Part shown: positions 47,825-56,330 of the stretch, piece after piece | How the letters are laid out: every line of letters starts with the position of its first letter | How positions within the stretch are numbered: position 1 is the stretch's first letter | Source: Arthrobacter sp. KBS0703 | GTDB lineage: Bacteria; Actinomycetota; Actinomycetes; Actinomycetales; Micrococcaceae | Assembly (NCBI RefSeq): GCF_002008315.2 | Contig: NZ_MVDG02000001.1 | Span: 1,178,001 to 1,242,000, forward strand | Length of the DNA: 64,000 nucleotides | Direction of reading: 5' to 3' | Made by a program: the position numbers and the translations under genes | Notes under the pieces: model-generated | What the model was told of the DNA's origin: nothing | What the model saw: the letters and a program-made list of their open reading frames with translations, nothing else | Databases searched by the model: none

Positions 47825-48096
47825 GGACGTTCGGGCCCGGAGGCTTCGCCCTTAACGTCATCCGTTGCGGAAGCCGGTCAGCCAGCGCATGGCTTCAACG
47901 CTGTCCGTGAAGAATCGGGTTGGGCAGGGACAAGAGTGATCGTGTCCTGGAGCTGAAGCCGCGAATCCGAAGCTCGGGATGGCCGGGGTCCGGCGCACTC
48001 CCCCTAGAAGCACCGGACCCGGCAACACCTGCCGCGGTCCCATGGTTGAAGGCTCGGCACCATCAACTCGGGCCGCACAGCTGACATACTCTGAGC
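47825..48096. other. gene-free stretch before the SRPBCC gene
   Basis: 272 bp (part of a 348-bp gap) with no supportable gene; a weak -10 (CATACT, 48085-48090) lies 6 nt before the next ATG. Confidence 0.45.
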
Positions 48097-48549
48097 ATGG
48101 CCTCCTTCGAATGCACAACCTGGGCAAGGATGCCCAGGGAAGAGCTGTTTGACCTTTCTCGCAGCATCGATGCCCACAAAGACTCCATGGCGCAGTCCCG
48201 GGAGGAAGCCGTGGCCGGGGTCATGTCAGGCCTCATTTCCCTAGGGCAGGAAGTCACCTGGCGGGCGTGGCACTTCGGTGTGCCAATTCGAATGACCAGC
48301 CGGATCACCGAAATGGAAACGCCCCTTTACTTTGTCGATGAGCAGGTCAACGGCCCATTCCGCAGCTTCCGGCACGTCCACGAATTCAGTGAGGACGCGA
48401 ATGGAACCGTGATGGTTGACCGGATCGACTTCAAAGCGCCTTTCGGCCCGATCGGGCGCCTGGCGGAGAAGCTCGTCCTGGCCCGCTACCTTCGCAGCCT
48501 CATCGAGCAGCGCAATCAGCACCTGACTGCCGGCTCGCGATCACGGTGA
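48097..48549 (+). CDS. SRPBCC family protein (polyketide cyclase/START-like)
   Basis: 150-aa protein with the helix-grip fold of the SRPBCC superfamily, which binds small hydrophobic ligands. Typical start ECTTWARMPREELFDLSRSIDAHKDSM, central VTWRAWHFGVPIRMTSRITE, and end MVDRIDFKAPFGPIGRLAEKLVLARYLRSLIEQR, the F-K-A-P-F-G-P-x-G block of the cell-division-inhibitor-like subgroup. Ligand unknown. Confidence 0.88.
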   Translation: MASFECTTWARMPREELFDLSRSIDAHKDSMAQSREEAVAGVMSGLISLGQEVTWRAWHFGVPIRMTSRITEMETPLYFVDEQVNGPFRSFRHVHEFSEDANGTVMVDRIDFKAPFGPIGRLAEKLVLARYLRSLIEQRNQHLTAGSRSR

Positions 48550-48566
48550 CCCAGCGCACCCGCACG

Positions 48567-49004
48567 TCACTCCGGGGAGTGCCCCTTCGGCCGTGAGGGC
48601 GGGATGTGTCCCTGGCGCGCGGCCTCACGAACCAGGAGCCGAATGTTCGCGAACAGCACCGCCCTGACCGTCAGCGGGTCCAGCCGCTGCCCCCGCCGGA
48701 TCCGGAACTCAAGTTCCTGGCAGCACCTTTCCAGCCGCAGGGCGCCGGCCATCGCTGAGGTGGCCTTCAGGCTCACCACTGCATCACGGGCCGCCCGCAG
48801 ATCTCCGCCGGCCAGGCCATGGAGTATTTTCGCCGCCCTGCCGGGCAACATCTGTAGGAAATCGTCGATGAAGGCCTGCGCGAACGCGGGCCCGACCTCT
48901 TCCGCGAGCGTCTGCAGCGGACCGCTATCCAGCACCGGAACCTCGTCCCCGCCCGTCACGCCACACCGCCTACCGCTACCAGCTGCATCTTCGCGCCCAT
49001 CCAT
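48567..49004 (-). CDS. Hpt-like domain protein lacking the phosphoacceptor histidine
   Basis: 145-aa helical protein resembling histidine-phosphotransfer domains: VGPAFAQAFIDDFLQMLPGRAAKILHGLAGGDLRAARDAVVSLKATSAMAGALRLERCCQELE. In Hpt domains the block is A-H-x-L-K-x-x-x-A; here Val replaces His (AVVSLK), so it cannot accept phosphate at that place. No kinase or regulator gene is adjacent. Start ATG 49004 is chosen; GTG 49043 is possible. Could be a degenerate adaptor; family call is moderate. Confidence 0.6.
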   Translation of the reverse strand: MDGREDAAGSGRRCGVTGGDEVPVLDSGPLQTLAEEVGPAFAQAFIDDFLQMLPGRAAKILHGLAGGDLRAARDAVVSLKATSAMAGALRLERCCQELEFRIRRGQRLDPLTVRAVLFANIRLLVREAARQGHIPPSRPKGHSPE

Positions 49005-49168
49005 CAGCGTGCCGCACCCTTGCTGCGCGGCTCCATGACACACCTTCCCGCGGGGACCTCAAGACCGAGGAAGCTTTCCCCGATGTTCGGATCAAGATCG
49101 CCTGTGACTGTCCGGGGGCCGGCGGAGGCCCGGGGGTGCCGCCGGAATGCCCCGACTAACATAGGGAC

Positions 49169-49519
49169 GTGAACGAGATTCTTCCCCCTTGCCCCAAATG
49201 TTCCAGCGAGCACACGTACGAGATGGGCGCCCTCCTGGTCTGCCCGGAATGCGGCCACGAATGGTCACCAGCGCCGGTTGAAGCGGACCAGCCGGCGGAA
49301 CGGGTCATCAAGGACGCGGTGGGCAACGTCCTGGCCGACGGCGATACCGTCACCGTGGTCAAGGACCTCAAGATCAAGGGAAGCTCCAGCGTCATCAAAG
49401 TGGGCACCAAAGTGCGCGGCATCCGCCTCCTGGACGGCGTGGGGGACCACGACATCGACTGCAAGGTGGACGGCGTGGGCCCCATGCAGCTCAAATCCAG
49501 CGTGGTCAAGAAGGTCTAG
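49169..49519 (+). CDS. PhnA/YjdM family zinc-ribbon protein
   Basis: 116-aa protein of the PhnA (YjdM) family, historically named from phosphonate loci but of unclear function. N-terminal zinc ribbon PCPKCSSEH...[10 protein letters not shown], followed by the conserved [42 protein letters not shown] and [10 protein letters not shown] barrel. TAACAT at 49157-49162 is 6 nt before GTG 49169, a leaderless start. No phosphonate genes nearby. Confidence 0.92.
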   Translation: MNEILPPCPKCSSEHTYEMGALLVCPECGHEWSPAPVEADQPAERVIKDAVGNVLADGDTVTVVKDLKIKGSSSVIKVGTKVRGIRLLDGVGDHDIDCKVDGVGPMQLKSSVVKKV

Positions 49520-49540
49520 GGACAGGTTGCGGAAACCGGA

Positions 49541-50675
49541 GTGGAAACTTCCGTGAGGGCTGCCGACGTCGTGGTCATCGGCGCGGGCCAGGCTGGGCTG
49601 TCCGCCGCCTACCACCTCGCCCGCCGCGGCTTCATGCCCGCGCACCGGATGCCCGCGCCACGAGTGCCCGCCGGCGCCCACCCGGACGGCCAGTCCGCGC
49701 GAACCTACGCGGTGCTGGACGCCGAGGACGGCCCGGGCGGCGCCTGGCGGCACCGCTGGAAAAGCCTGCGGATGGCCACGGTCAACGGAATCAGCGATCT
49801 CCCCGGCATTCCGCAGCCGGACGTTGATCCGGCCGAACCCAGCTCGGCGTTCCTGACCCGGTACTTTGCCGGCTATGAGCGGGAACTCGGCATCGCCGTC
49901 GAACGGCCGGTCAAGGCGCTCGCGGTCGAGCGCGAGGACGCCGATCCCGCCGGCCGGCTGAGGATCACCACGTCCGACGGCGGGTGGTCGGCGCGGGCTG
50001 TCATCAACGCCACGGGAACCTGGACCAGGCCGTTCTGGCCGATCTATCCCGGACAGTTCACGTTCAGGGGCGCCAGCTCCACGTCGCGGACTACGTCTCC
50101 GCCGAGGAGTTCCGCGGGCTGCACGTCGTCGTCGTGGGCGGCGGCATTTCCGCCGTCGGGCTGCTCGACGAGATCTCAAAGGTGACCTCAACCAGTTGGT
50201 TCACACGCCGCGAGCCCGTCTGGCGGGAGGCGGCGTTTGACCGGCAGGCCGGCCATGACGCCGTCGCCCTGGTGGAGGACCGCGTGCGGCGGGGGCTGCC
50301 GCCGCAAAGCGTCGTCGCCGTCACCGGGCTCAGCTGGACCCCGGCGCTCCGGGCCGCAGCCGCGCGGGGGTGCTCGAACGTCGCCCCATGTTCACCGGCA
50401 TAGAGCCCGACGGCGTGCGGCTGACGGACGGAAACCTGCTCGCCGCGGACGTGATTCTCTGGGCCACGGGCTTCCGCGCCGAGCTGGAACACCTGGCGCC
50501 GCTGCACCTGCGAGGGCCGGGCGGCGGCATCGCCATGGAGGGCACTCGGGTCGCGGCGGAGCCGCGCGTGCACCTCGTGGGCTACGGGCCGTCGTCGTCG
50601 ACCATCGGCGCCAACCGCGCCGGACGGGCCGCCGTCGCTGAACTCCTGAAGCTCCTGGCTTCGGAGCCCGCCTGA
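49541..50675 (+). pseudogene. FAD-dependent monooxygenase-like oxidoreductase with two frameshifts
   Basis: Flavoprotein of the FMO/CzcO-like type. N-terminal FAD motif VVVIGAGQAGLSAAYHLARRG, GGAWRHRWKSLRMAT, NATGTWTRPF; then, in the next frame, the second Rossmann motif HVVVVGGGISAVGLLDEIS; then, in the third frame, ILWATGFRAELEHL and YGPSSSTIGANRAGR. Both breaks fall in G runs (near 50067-50070 and 50367-50371), and adding one G at each gives a single ~377-aa frame. Either a recent pseudogene or two homopolymer undercalls. Confidence 0.82.
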
Positions 50676-50766
50676 GCAGGATCCACGGTAAGTTTGCACA
50701 GGAGCCTGGCCGGCCGGCGACAGGCAGACGCATAACCAATCAGCAGGGAAGAGGCGGCGGCAACAC

Positions 50767-51912
50767 GTGGCAGAGAACAGTCTTGGGCACCTTCTGGGCA
50801 GGCTGCGGAGGTACCCGGACGTCGAGGCCGCCAACCTGCAGGCGTGGGACGCCACCGACACGCGTCTGCTGGACACCGCGGCGGAACTCCTGACACCTGC
50901 GAGCACGGTTGCCGTGATCGGCGACCGCTACGGCGCACTGACGCTGGGACTGCTGGGCGGGCCTGGTACGCCTCCGGCGCCGCAGGTCCGCGTGTACCAG
51001 GACCTCGTCACCGGCGAGCGGGCCCTCCGGCACAATGCAGCTTCACTCGGCATCGACGGGGGCTTTGAGCAGCTGCCGCTGGGCGCGGAACTGCTGGCGG
51101 GCGCCGACGTCGTTCTGCTGCAGCTGCCCAAGACGCTCGCTGAACTCGAGGAGATTTCCGACGCCGTCGCGCGCTACGCCCCGAACGGCGCTGTGTTGCT
51201 CGCCGGCGGGCGCGTCAAGCACATGTCCCTGGGCATGAATGCGGTGCTCGGGCGATTCTTCGAAACGGTCCAGCCCCAGCTGGCCCGGCAGAAATCGCGG
51301 GTTCTCATCGCCTCGGAGCCAAAACCCGTCGAACCCGCCCCGCCGTATCCGGTGACCGAGCGCAACGCCGAGCTGGATCTGCAGGTGTGCGCGCATGGCG
51401 CCGTTTTTGCGGGCACCAAACTCGACATCGGCACGCGTTTCCTGCTGGAGTTCCTCCCCGGGATCCCCGCAGCGGCTACAGCGGTGGACCTCGGCTGCGG
51501 AACCGGGATCCTGGCTTCCATGTACGCTCGCCGCCATCCCGATGCGGCGGTGATCGCAACGGACCAGTCGGCGGCCGCCGTCGCTTCAGCGCGGGCCACG
51601 GCGGCGGCAAATGGCCTGGACCGGCAGATCACGGTGCTCCAGGACGATGCCATGGGCTCCGTTCCTGATGGCAGTGCCGGGCTCATCCTGCTGAATCCGC
51701 CGTTTCACCTGGGAGCCAGCGTCCATGCCGGGGCCGGGATTAAGATGTTCGAGGCAGCGGCCCGCGTCCTTGCCCCCGGCGGTCAGCTCTGGACCGTGTT
51801 CAACAGCCATCTTCACTACCTGCCGGCCCTTGAGAGGCTGGTCGGGCCCACCTCCGTACAAGGCAGGAACCCCAAGTTCACCGTCTCGGTCAGCGTCAAA
51901 CGGCACGCATGA
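50767..51912 (+). CDS. class I SAM-dependent methyltransferase, RsmC/RlmG type
   Basis: 381-aa protein with the duplicated methyltransferase layout of RsmC/RlmG, which modify guanines in rRNA. The N-terminal half is a degenerate domain (TVAVIGDRYGALTLGLL, VVLLQLPKTLAELEE). The C-terminal half is active: SAM motif AVDLGCGTGILAS, acidic VIATDQS, and catalytic LLNPPFHLGASV. GTG start. Which rRNA base is modified cannot be told; RlmG (23S) is the closer match by layout. Confidence 0.85.
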   Translation: MAENSLGHLLGRLRRYPDVEAANLQAWDATDTRLLDTAAELLTPASTVAVIGDRYGALTLGLLGGPGTPPAPQVRVYQDLVTGERALRHNAASLGIDGGFEQLPLGAELLAGADVVLLQLPKTLAELEEISDAVARYAPNGAVLLAGGRVKHMSLGMNAVLGRFFETVQPQLARQKSRVLIASEPKPVEPAPPYPVTERNAELDLQVCAHGAVFAGTKLDIGTRFLLEFLPGIPAAATAVDLGCGTGILASMYARRHPDAAVIATDQSAAAVASARATAAANGLDRQITVLQDDAMGSVPDGSAGLILLNPPFHLGASVHAGAGIKMFEAAARVLAPGGQLWTVFNSHLHYLPALERLVGPTSVQGRNPKFTVSVSVKRHA

Positions 51913-52037
51913 CGAGGGGCAACGGAGGCGCCGGATGGTCTGCGATTCCGCCAGCGCGTGGGGCGTACCCCTATACCGGGACGTAACGTACGATTCAGAC
52001 ATCGATACTGGCCAACCGAAGATGCTTAGGGGAATCC

Positions 52038-53291
52038 TTGACTGAGATCCGCCAGCCCGCACCGCGGCGCGGAACTAACCTGCCCCGCATGGGTGACTTC
52101 AACCTGACCGTCATTCTGGACGCCGTTCGGCGTTCGTCCGGCGGCTTAAGCCGTGTCGAACTGGCCCAGATCGTCGGGCTGTCCCCGCAGACCATCTCGA
52201 ACATCTCGCGCCGGCTCCTGGACCAGAGCCTCATTGTGGAAGCCGGCAAGGAAGGGAGCGGGCCAGGAAAACCGAGGACCATCCTCCGGCTGAATCCTGC
52301 GGGGATGTATGCCGTGGGCGTGCATCTGGATCCCGCTGTGGCGACCTTTGTCGTCCTGGACCTGGTGGGCGCCGTGGTGCTGCATTCGATGGTCAAGATC
52401 CCGGACAACGGCAACCCTGAGGCGGTCATCGCCGCCATAGCCACCGAGATCGACAAGCTGGTCGAAGCATCGGGTGTGGACCGGGAGAAAATCGCCGGCC
52501 TGGGCATCGCAGCCCCCGGTCCGATCGACCACGACAACGGGGCCGTCGTGGAACCGCCGCTCCTTGACGGCTGGGACCGGGTGCTGCTGCGTGATGCGTT
52601 GGCCGACGCCACCGGCCTTTCCGTCCTCATGGACAAGGACGTGACCAGTGCCGCCGTAGCGGAAACCTGGGCGGGCGGCCCCAGCGGCGCCGGCAGTTTC
52701 GTCTTCATGTACATGGGGACCGGCATCGGCTGCGGCATTGTCCTCAACGACGAGGTGGTCCGCGGAACATCAGGTAACGCCGGCGAAATCGGCCACATCA
52801 TCGTGGACCCGGACGGCCCGCCCTGTGACTGTGGCCTGCGCGGCTGCGTGAAGTCCTCGTGCATACCGCAGGTCCTGGTGGCCCAGGCCCAGGCGGCAGG
52901 AATCCTGTCGGACGAAGGCCCGCTGACCGGCGGTTCCGTGGTGCAGGAACGGTTCGCCCAGCTCTGCGAGGCCGGGGAGGCCGGCAACAGCGCCGCGGCG
53001 GCCATCATTGACAAGTCGGCGGTGCTGGTGGCCCGGGCGGCGTCGGTGGTGGCCAATACCCTCGACGTGGAACGCGTCGTCTTCGGCGGCCCGTTCTGGG
53101 GCTACCTGTCACGGCGTTACCTGGAGTTGGTCCCGGACCTGATCCAGCAGAACAGCGACGCGGGCAACATCCACGCGATCGAAGTGGTGGGCACAGGAGT
53201 GGGGGAGGACGTGGGCGCCATCGGCGCCGCCTGCCTTGTCCTGGAGCACACGCTCGCGCCGCGGGCCCAGCGGCTCCTACTGGAGGGCTAA
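52038..53291 (+). CDS. ROK family transcriptional regulator
   Basis: 417-aa NagC/Mlc-type regulator. N-terminal winged helix (VILDAVRRSSGGLSRVELAQIVGLSPQTISNISRRLLDQSLI) and ROK sugar-kinase-like domain: GLGIAAPGPID, DKDVTSAAVAETWAG, MGTGIGCGIVLND, and zinc-binding GHIIVDPDGPPCDCGLRGC. TTG start 52038 with AGGGGAATCC upstream. No sugar operon flanks it, so its effector and targets are unknown. Confidence 0.93.
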   Translation: MTEIRQPAPRRGTNLPRMGDFNLTVILDAVRRSSGGLSRVELAQIVGLSPQTISNISRRLLDQSLIVEAGKEGSGPGKPRTILRLNPAGMYAVGVHLDPAVATFVVLDLVGAVVLHSMVKIPDNGNPEAVIAAIATEIDKLVEASGVDREKIAGLGIAAPGPIDHDNGAVVEPPLLDGWDRVLLRDALADATGLSVLMDKDVTSAAVAETWAGGPSGAGSFVFMYMGTGIGCGIVLNDEVVRGTSGNAGEIGHIIVDPDGPPCDCGLRGCVKSSCIPQVLVAQAQAAGILSDEGPLTGGSVVQERFAQLCEAGEAGNSAAAAIIDKSAVLVARAASVVANTLDVERVVFGGPFWGYLSRRYLELVPDLIQQNSDAGNIHAIEVVGTGVGEDVGAIGAACLVLEHTLAPRAQRLLLEG

Positions 53292-53296
53292 GGCCG

Positions 53297-53494
53297 CTAG
53301 TCGATGTCTTCGACGATGGTCCCGTACGGAATCGTGTCGTCGAGATGCGCCTGGTGACCCTTGGGTATGAACAGCACCCTGACGCCGTGCAGTTGGTCCG
53401 CGGCCGACTGGAGCAGGATCGGGCGGACCATGTCAACAAAGCGGGGGTCCTTGCCGACAAGGTATTCCTCGTAACTGGCTGGTAGCTGCGTCAT
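53297..53494 (-). CDS. small conserved-looking hypothetical protein
   Basis: 65-aa protein (MTQLPASYEEYLVGKDPRF...) with balanced composition and no membrane segment. Supported by a TATCCT box (plus-strand 53501-53506) 6 nt before the ATG, the same leaderless architecture as real genes here. Convergent with the ROK gene, 5 bp between stops. Function unknown. Confidence 0.65.
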   Translation of the reverse strand: MTQLPASYEEYLVGKDPRFVDMVRPILLQSAADQLHGVRVLFIPKGHQAHLDDTIPYGTIVEDID

Positions 53495-53534
53495 GGCATC
53501 AGGATAGTCCCGTTCGTTCGACAGGGGGAGGGTG

Positions 53535-53562
53535 TACCCCGGCGGCCGGAATCGCCGGGGTA
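53535..53562. other. 10-bp inverted repeat
   Basis: TACCCCGGCG (53535-53544), 8-nt loop, CGCCGGGGTA (53553-53562). Lies between the promoter of the 65-aa gene and the end of the lipoprotein gene; may be a terminator or operator. Confidence 0.45.
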
Positions 53563-53592
53563 ACCGCGCCGATACAGGGAGCGCGCGCTTGG

Positions 53593-53617
53593 CCTTCAGT
53601 CCGCACTGGCCGGACTG
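53593..53617 (-). terminator. hairpin after the lipoprotein gene
   Basis: TTCAGTCCG (53593-53601), 7-nt loop, CGGACTGAA (53609-53617), 13 bp beyond the lipoprotein stop. Confidence 0.65.
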
Positions 53618-53629
53618 AAACCTGCTCCC

Positions 53630-54652
53630 TTAGTAACCGCTGGTTGTCTCAGTTGTCACTTCGGCCTTGGCCGTCTTTGCGTAGACGTTCTTGCTGACCG
53701 TGTACGCGTGCTGGTCGATCTTCATGGCCTCCTGGTTGACTTCGGCCAGCTTGGCGTCCGTGAGCTGCTCCACCTTGACAAGGTCGAGGGTCTCCTGGTC
53801 CGCGCCACCCACAGCCGTCACCTTGATCAGGCCCGTGCCGGCTGAATAGAACTTACGCTGGTGGCCAACGGCGGGTTCCAGGGGGTTGCGTTCATCAATC
53901 ACCAGAACATCGTCGTAGCATCCCGTGGGAACGCAGACCCGCTGCTGCTCCTGGAAGACCTGTCCGCAGTCCAGGAAGTTCACCTTGGGTGCGTGTGCCT
54001 GAACGTAGCTTGGGGATCCGATCTTCGGCTCAGCCTGCATGGCGATGCCCGCCTGGGCCAGGTCGAGTGAGTGGATGAACGTGCTCGGGGCGCCCGTGAA
54101 CTTGCCGTTCTCGTACTCTTCCGGATACTCACCGAAGAGCCAGACTGTTCCGCTCTCGGTCTGGGCAAAGAAGGCCAGCTCCGATTCCACGATCACGCCG
54201 TCTGAGTAGTCACGGTCCCACATGACCAGGGTCTTCACGCCGTCAATCACCTTGGTGAGGCCGGTGACCGTGTGGACAACAGTCCGCTTGGTCGTCCCCT
54301 CGGCGCTCTTGACGTCGCCTGTTGTTGTGTACTGCGACCCGGGCTTCAGCGGAAACCACTTGTTGTCCAGCCTTGGGGACTGCTGGAAGTGGGCGGGATC
54401 GTAATTTATCGCGGACCCTGGTCCGCAGAGTTCCGCGGCATTCGCCGTCCCGGAGGCTGCCGGCGATGCCGAGTCTGACGTCGTCCCCGTGGATGATGCC
54501 GATGCCGTGGGTGATGCTGAGCCGGATGTTCCGGTGGACGTGGCCGGCGGGGTGGTGCCTTGCTGCGTTGCGCACGACGTCACTGTCGTCAACGCCAGCA
54601 AGAGCACAAAAGCGGAACCGATCACCGTTGGTCGATTGTGAGGCTTGAACAT
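53630..54652 (-). CDS. putative secreted lipoprotein
   Basis: 340-aa exported protein. N-terminal signal with lipobox LTTVTSC (Cys ~27), then a Ser/Thr/Ala-rich linker of about 45 residues, then a mature domain (INYDPAHFQQSPRLDNKWFPLKPGSQYTTTGDV...LVMWDRDYSDGVIVESELAFFAQ...VWLFGEYPEEYENGK). Cys residues at CGQVFQEQQRVCVPTGC may form disulfides. I do not recognise the domain. ATG 54652 is used since it starts the signal peptide; the frame extends to 54760. Confidence 0.82.
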   Translation of the reverse strand: MFKPHNRPTVIGSAFVLLLALTTVTSCATQQGTTPPATSTGTSGSASPTASASSTGTTSDSASPAASGTANAAELCGPGSAINYDPAHFQQSPRLDNKWFPLKPGSQYTTTGDVKSAEGTTKRTVVHTVTGLTKVIDGVKTLVMWDRDYSDGVIVESELAFFAQTESGTVWLFGEYPEEYENGKFTGAPSTFIHSLDLAQAGIAMQAEPKIGSPSYVQAHAPKVNFLDCGQVFQEQQRVCVPTGCYDDVLVIDERNPLEPAVGHQRKFYSAGTGLIKVTAVGGADQETLDLVKVEQLTDAKLAEVNQEAMKIDQHAYTVSKNVYAKTAKAEVTTETTSGY

Positions 54653-55303
54653 CTCGTGGCCTTTCGCCGTTGGGATTAATGGCTTCCAGCAACGGCGCGG
54701 CGCCGCCCTCGGTGCAGAGGGCGGCCGCGGTGCGGCGCTGGTGATACCGCGCCTTGGCAAAGGGGACGTAGCGACGCCGCCCTTTGAAGGGCGCGGGATA
54801 GGGTCTCTCGGGGCACTTCACCGAGGAACGTCCAGAAGGCCTCCTTAACCTGAGACCGTTGCCAAATCCGGATACGACGTGCACAAATAATGGACTAGAT
54901 TTATCCGTTTGAAAAGGGGTTGGGCCGCTGAAGGGTAGCCGTACGGGGCGTCCAGACGAATATTATTCTGAAACCGGAACGGCCCTAGCGTAAGAATGCG
55001 TCTTAATTCGATGGCCGACTTGAACCCACCCCTGCGCGGCTTCTAGAGTTCTATACAAGTTACCGAGGTAACGTGTCAGCGATCCTCCGCTGTGGATATG
55101 CCGCCTGCCGGCAGCCCAGGAGGGTGTGGGTGCCCCCATGTGGGCCTGACATTTGCTCACGGACAACTTCTATTCAGGCGTAACAGTCGCGGCTGCGCCC
55201 TGCCGAAGTTCGTTCCGTGTTCCCCAAACTCAATTCATTGACCGCACACTGCACGGCTCCGCCACTGCAGGAAGCCTTCAATGGCCCATAGCCAAGGACG
55301 CAA
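54653..55303. other. 651-bp region upstream of the lipoprotein gene and metF
   Basis: No gene supported. Elements seen: a perfect 14-bp palindrome GTTACC-GA-GGTAAC at 55059-55072 just after TATACA (55052-55057); TGTCAG 55074-55079 pairing with CTGACA 55146-55151 around GC-rich inner sequence; AAGGACGC before the metF ATG. I looked for SAM and cobalamin riboswitch cores and did not see them. Confidence 0.5.
55059..55072. promoter_or_regulatory. palindromic operator candidate upstream of metF
   Basis: GTTACCGAGGTAAC, a perfect inverted repeat overlapping the expected transcription start of a TATACA promoter, 231 bp before metF. Confidence 0.45.
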
Positions 55304-56269
55304 ATGTCACCACCCAGCCTTATTGACACACATCCAAATCTTTCCGAGACGGCACCCGTGGCGCTGTCCTATGAGCTGTTCCCGCCGCGGTCGCCTGCGG
55401 CTGCAGAGACGCTCTGGACCACGATCCGCGAGCTGGAGACGACTGACCCCGACTACGTGTCCGTCACCTACGGTGCCAGCGGCTCCAACCGCGACACCGC
55501 CGTCGAACTCATCAACCGCCTGGTGCTCGAGACGACGCTCCGTCCGCTGGCACACCTGACCTGCGTGGGCAACACCCCGTCGGAGCTGGCCGAAATCATC
55601 GGCGAGCTCCTGGACGCCGGGGTGCGGGGCATCCTGGCCCTGCGCGGCGACCAGCCCAAGGACAGCGGAGAGCCCGTCAGCGGTTCGCTGCGCTACGCCC
55701 AGGACCTGATCGAACTCATCCGGCGGGTGGAGCAGCGGCGTTCGGCGCTGCTCTGCGCCGGCAAGGTCGCCGTAGGCGTGGCAGCCTACCCCACCCGGCA
55801 TCCGGAGTCGCCGAGTGAAGCCCACGACGTCGAGGTCCTGCTGGCCAAGCAGCGCTCCGGCGCTGACTTCGCCATCACGCAGGTGTTCTTCCGGACCGAG
55901 CAATACGCGGACCTGATCACCCGGGCACGCCGGGCCGGCGTCACCATTCCGATCATCCCCGGCGTCATGCCGCTCACCAGCCTCCGCAGGCTCAAGCGCC
56001 TCGGCGAGCTGACCGGCGTCGAACCGGCACCGGAGCTCATCGAGCGGCTTGCCGCGGCAGACTCCGACGCCGATCGGCTCCGCATCGGCGTCAGCGCCAC
56101 GGTGGACCTGGCCAACGCGGCCCTGGACGCCGGAGCGCCCGGCCTCCACCTGTACACGTTCAACGAACACCAGAGCGCGCTGGAGGTCCTGGACAAGCTG
56201 TCGCTTGTCCGGCCGGCACGTTCCGCCAGCCGCCTGAACGCGATCGCCCGCCGCCAGCTCGCGAGCTGA
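55304..56269 (+). CDS. metF: methylenetetrahydrofolate reductase
   Basis: 321-aa FAD enzyme reducing 5,10-methylene-THF to 5-methyl-THF, the methyl donor for MetE. TIM-barrel blocks: SYELFPPRSPAAAETLW, DYVSVTYGASGSNRD, AHLTCVGNT, ILALRGDQP, VGVAAYPTRHPES, GADFAITQVFF, IPGVMPLTSL, LHLYTFNEH. Start ATG with AAGGACG. metE lies 61 bp downstream, so the pair forms a methionine unit. Confidence 0.96.
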   Translation: MSPPSLIDTHPNLSETAPVALSYELFPPRSPAAAETLWTTIRELETTDPDYVSVTYGASGSNRDTAVELINRLVLETTLRPLAHLTCVGNTPSELAEIIGELLDAGVRGILALRGDQPKDSGEPVSGSLRYAQDLIELIRRVEQRRSALLCAGKVAVGVAAYPTRHPESPSEAHDVEVLLAKQRSGADFAITQVFFRTEQYADLITRARRAGVTIPIIPGVMPLTSLRRLKRLGELTGVEPAPELIERLAAADSDADRLRIGVSATVDLANAALDAGAPGLHLYTFNEHQSALEVLDKLSLVRPARSASRLNAIARRQLAS

Positions 56270-56330
56270 CACCACCGCCAGCTGACCGCCCCAAGACACT
56301 CACAACTTCCCAACCATTCAAGGAATTCAC

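Noticed and set aside
49984..50403. Separate 139-aa oxidoreductase gene
   Set aside because: It is the middle third of the frameshifted flavoprotein, continuous with the frames on both sides.
54960..55303. SAM or cobalamin riboswitch upstream of metF
   Set aside because: The conserved cores of those aptamers are not present in the sequence.
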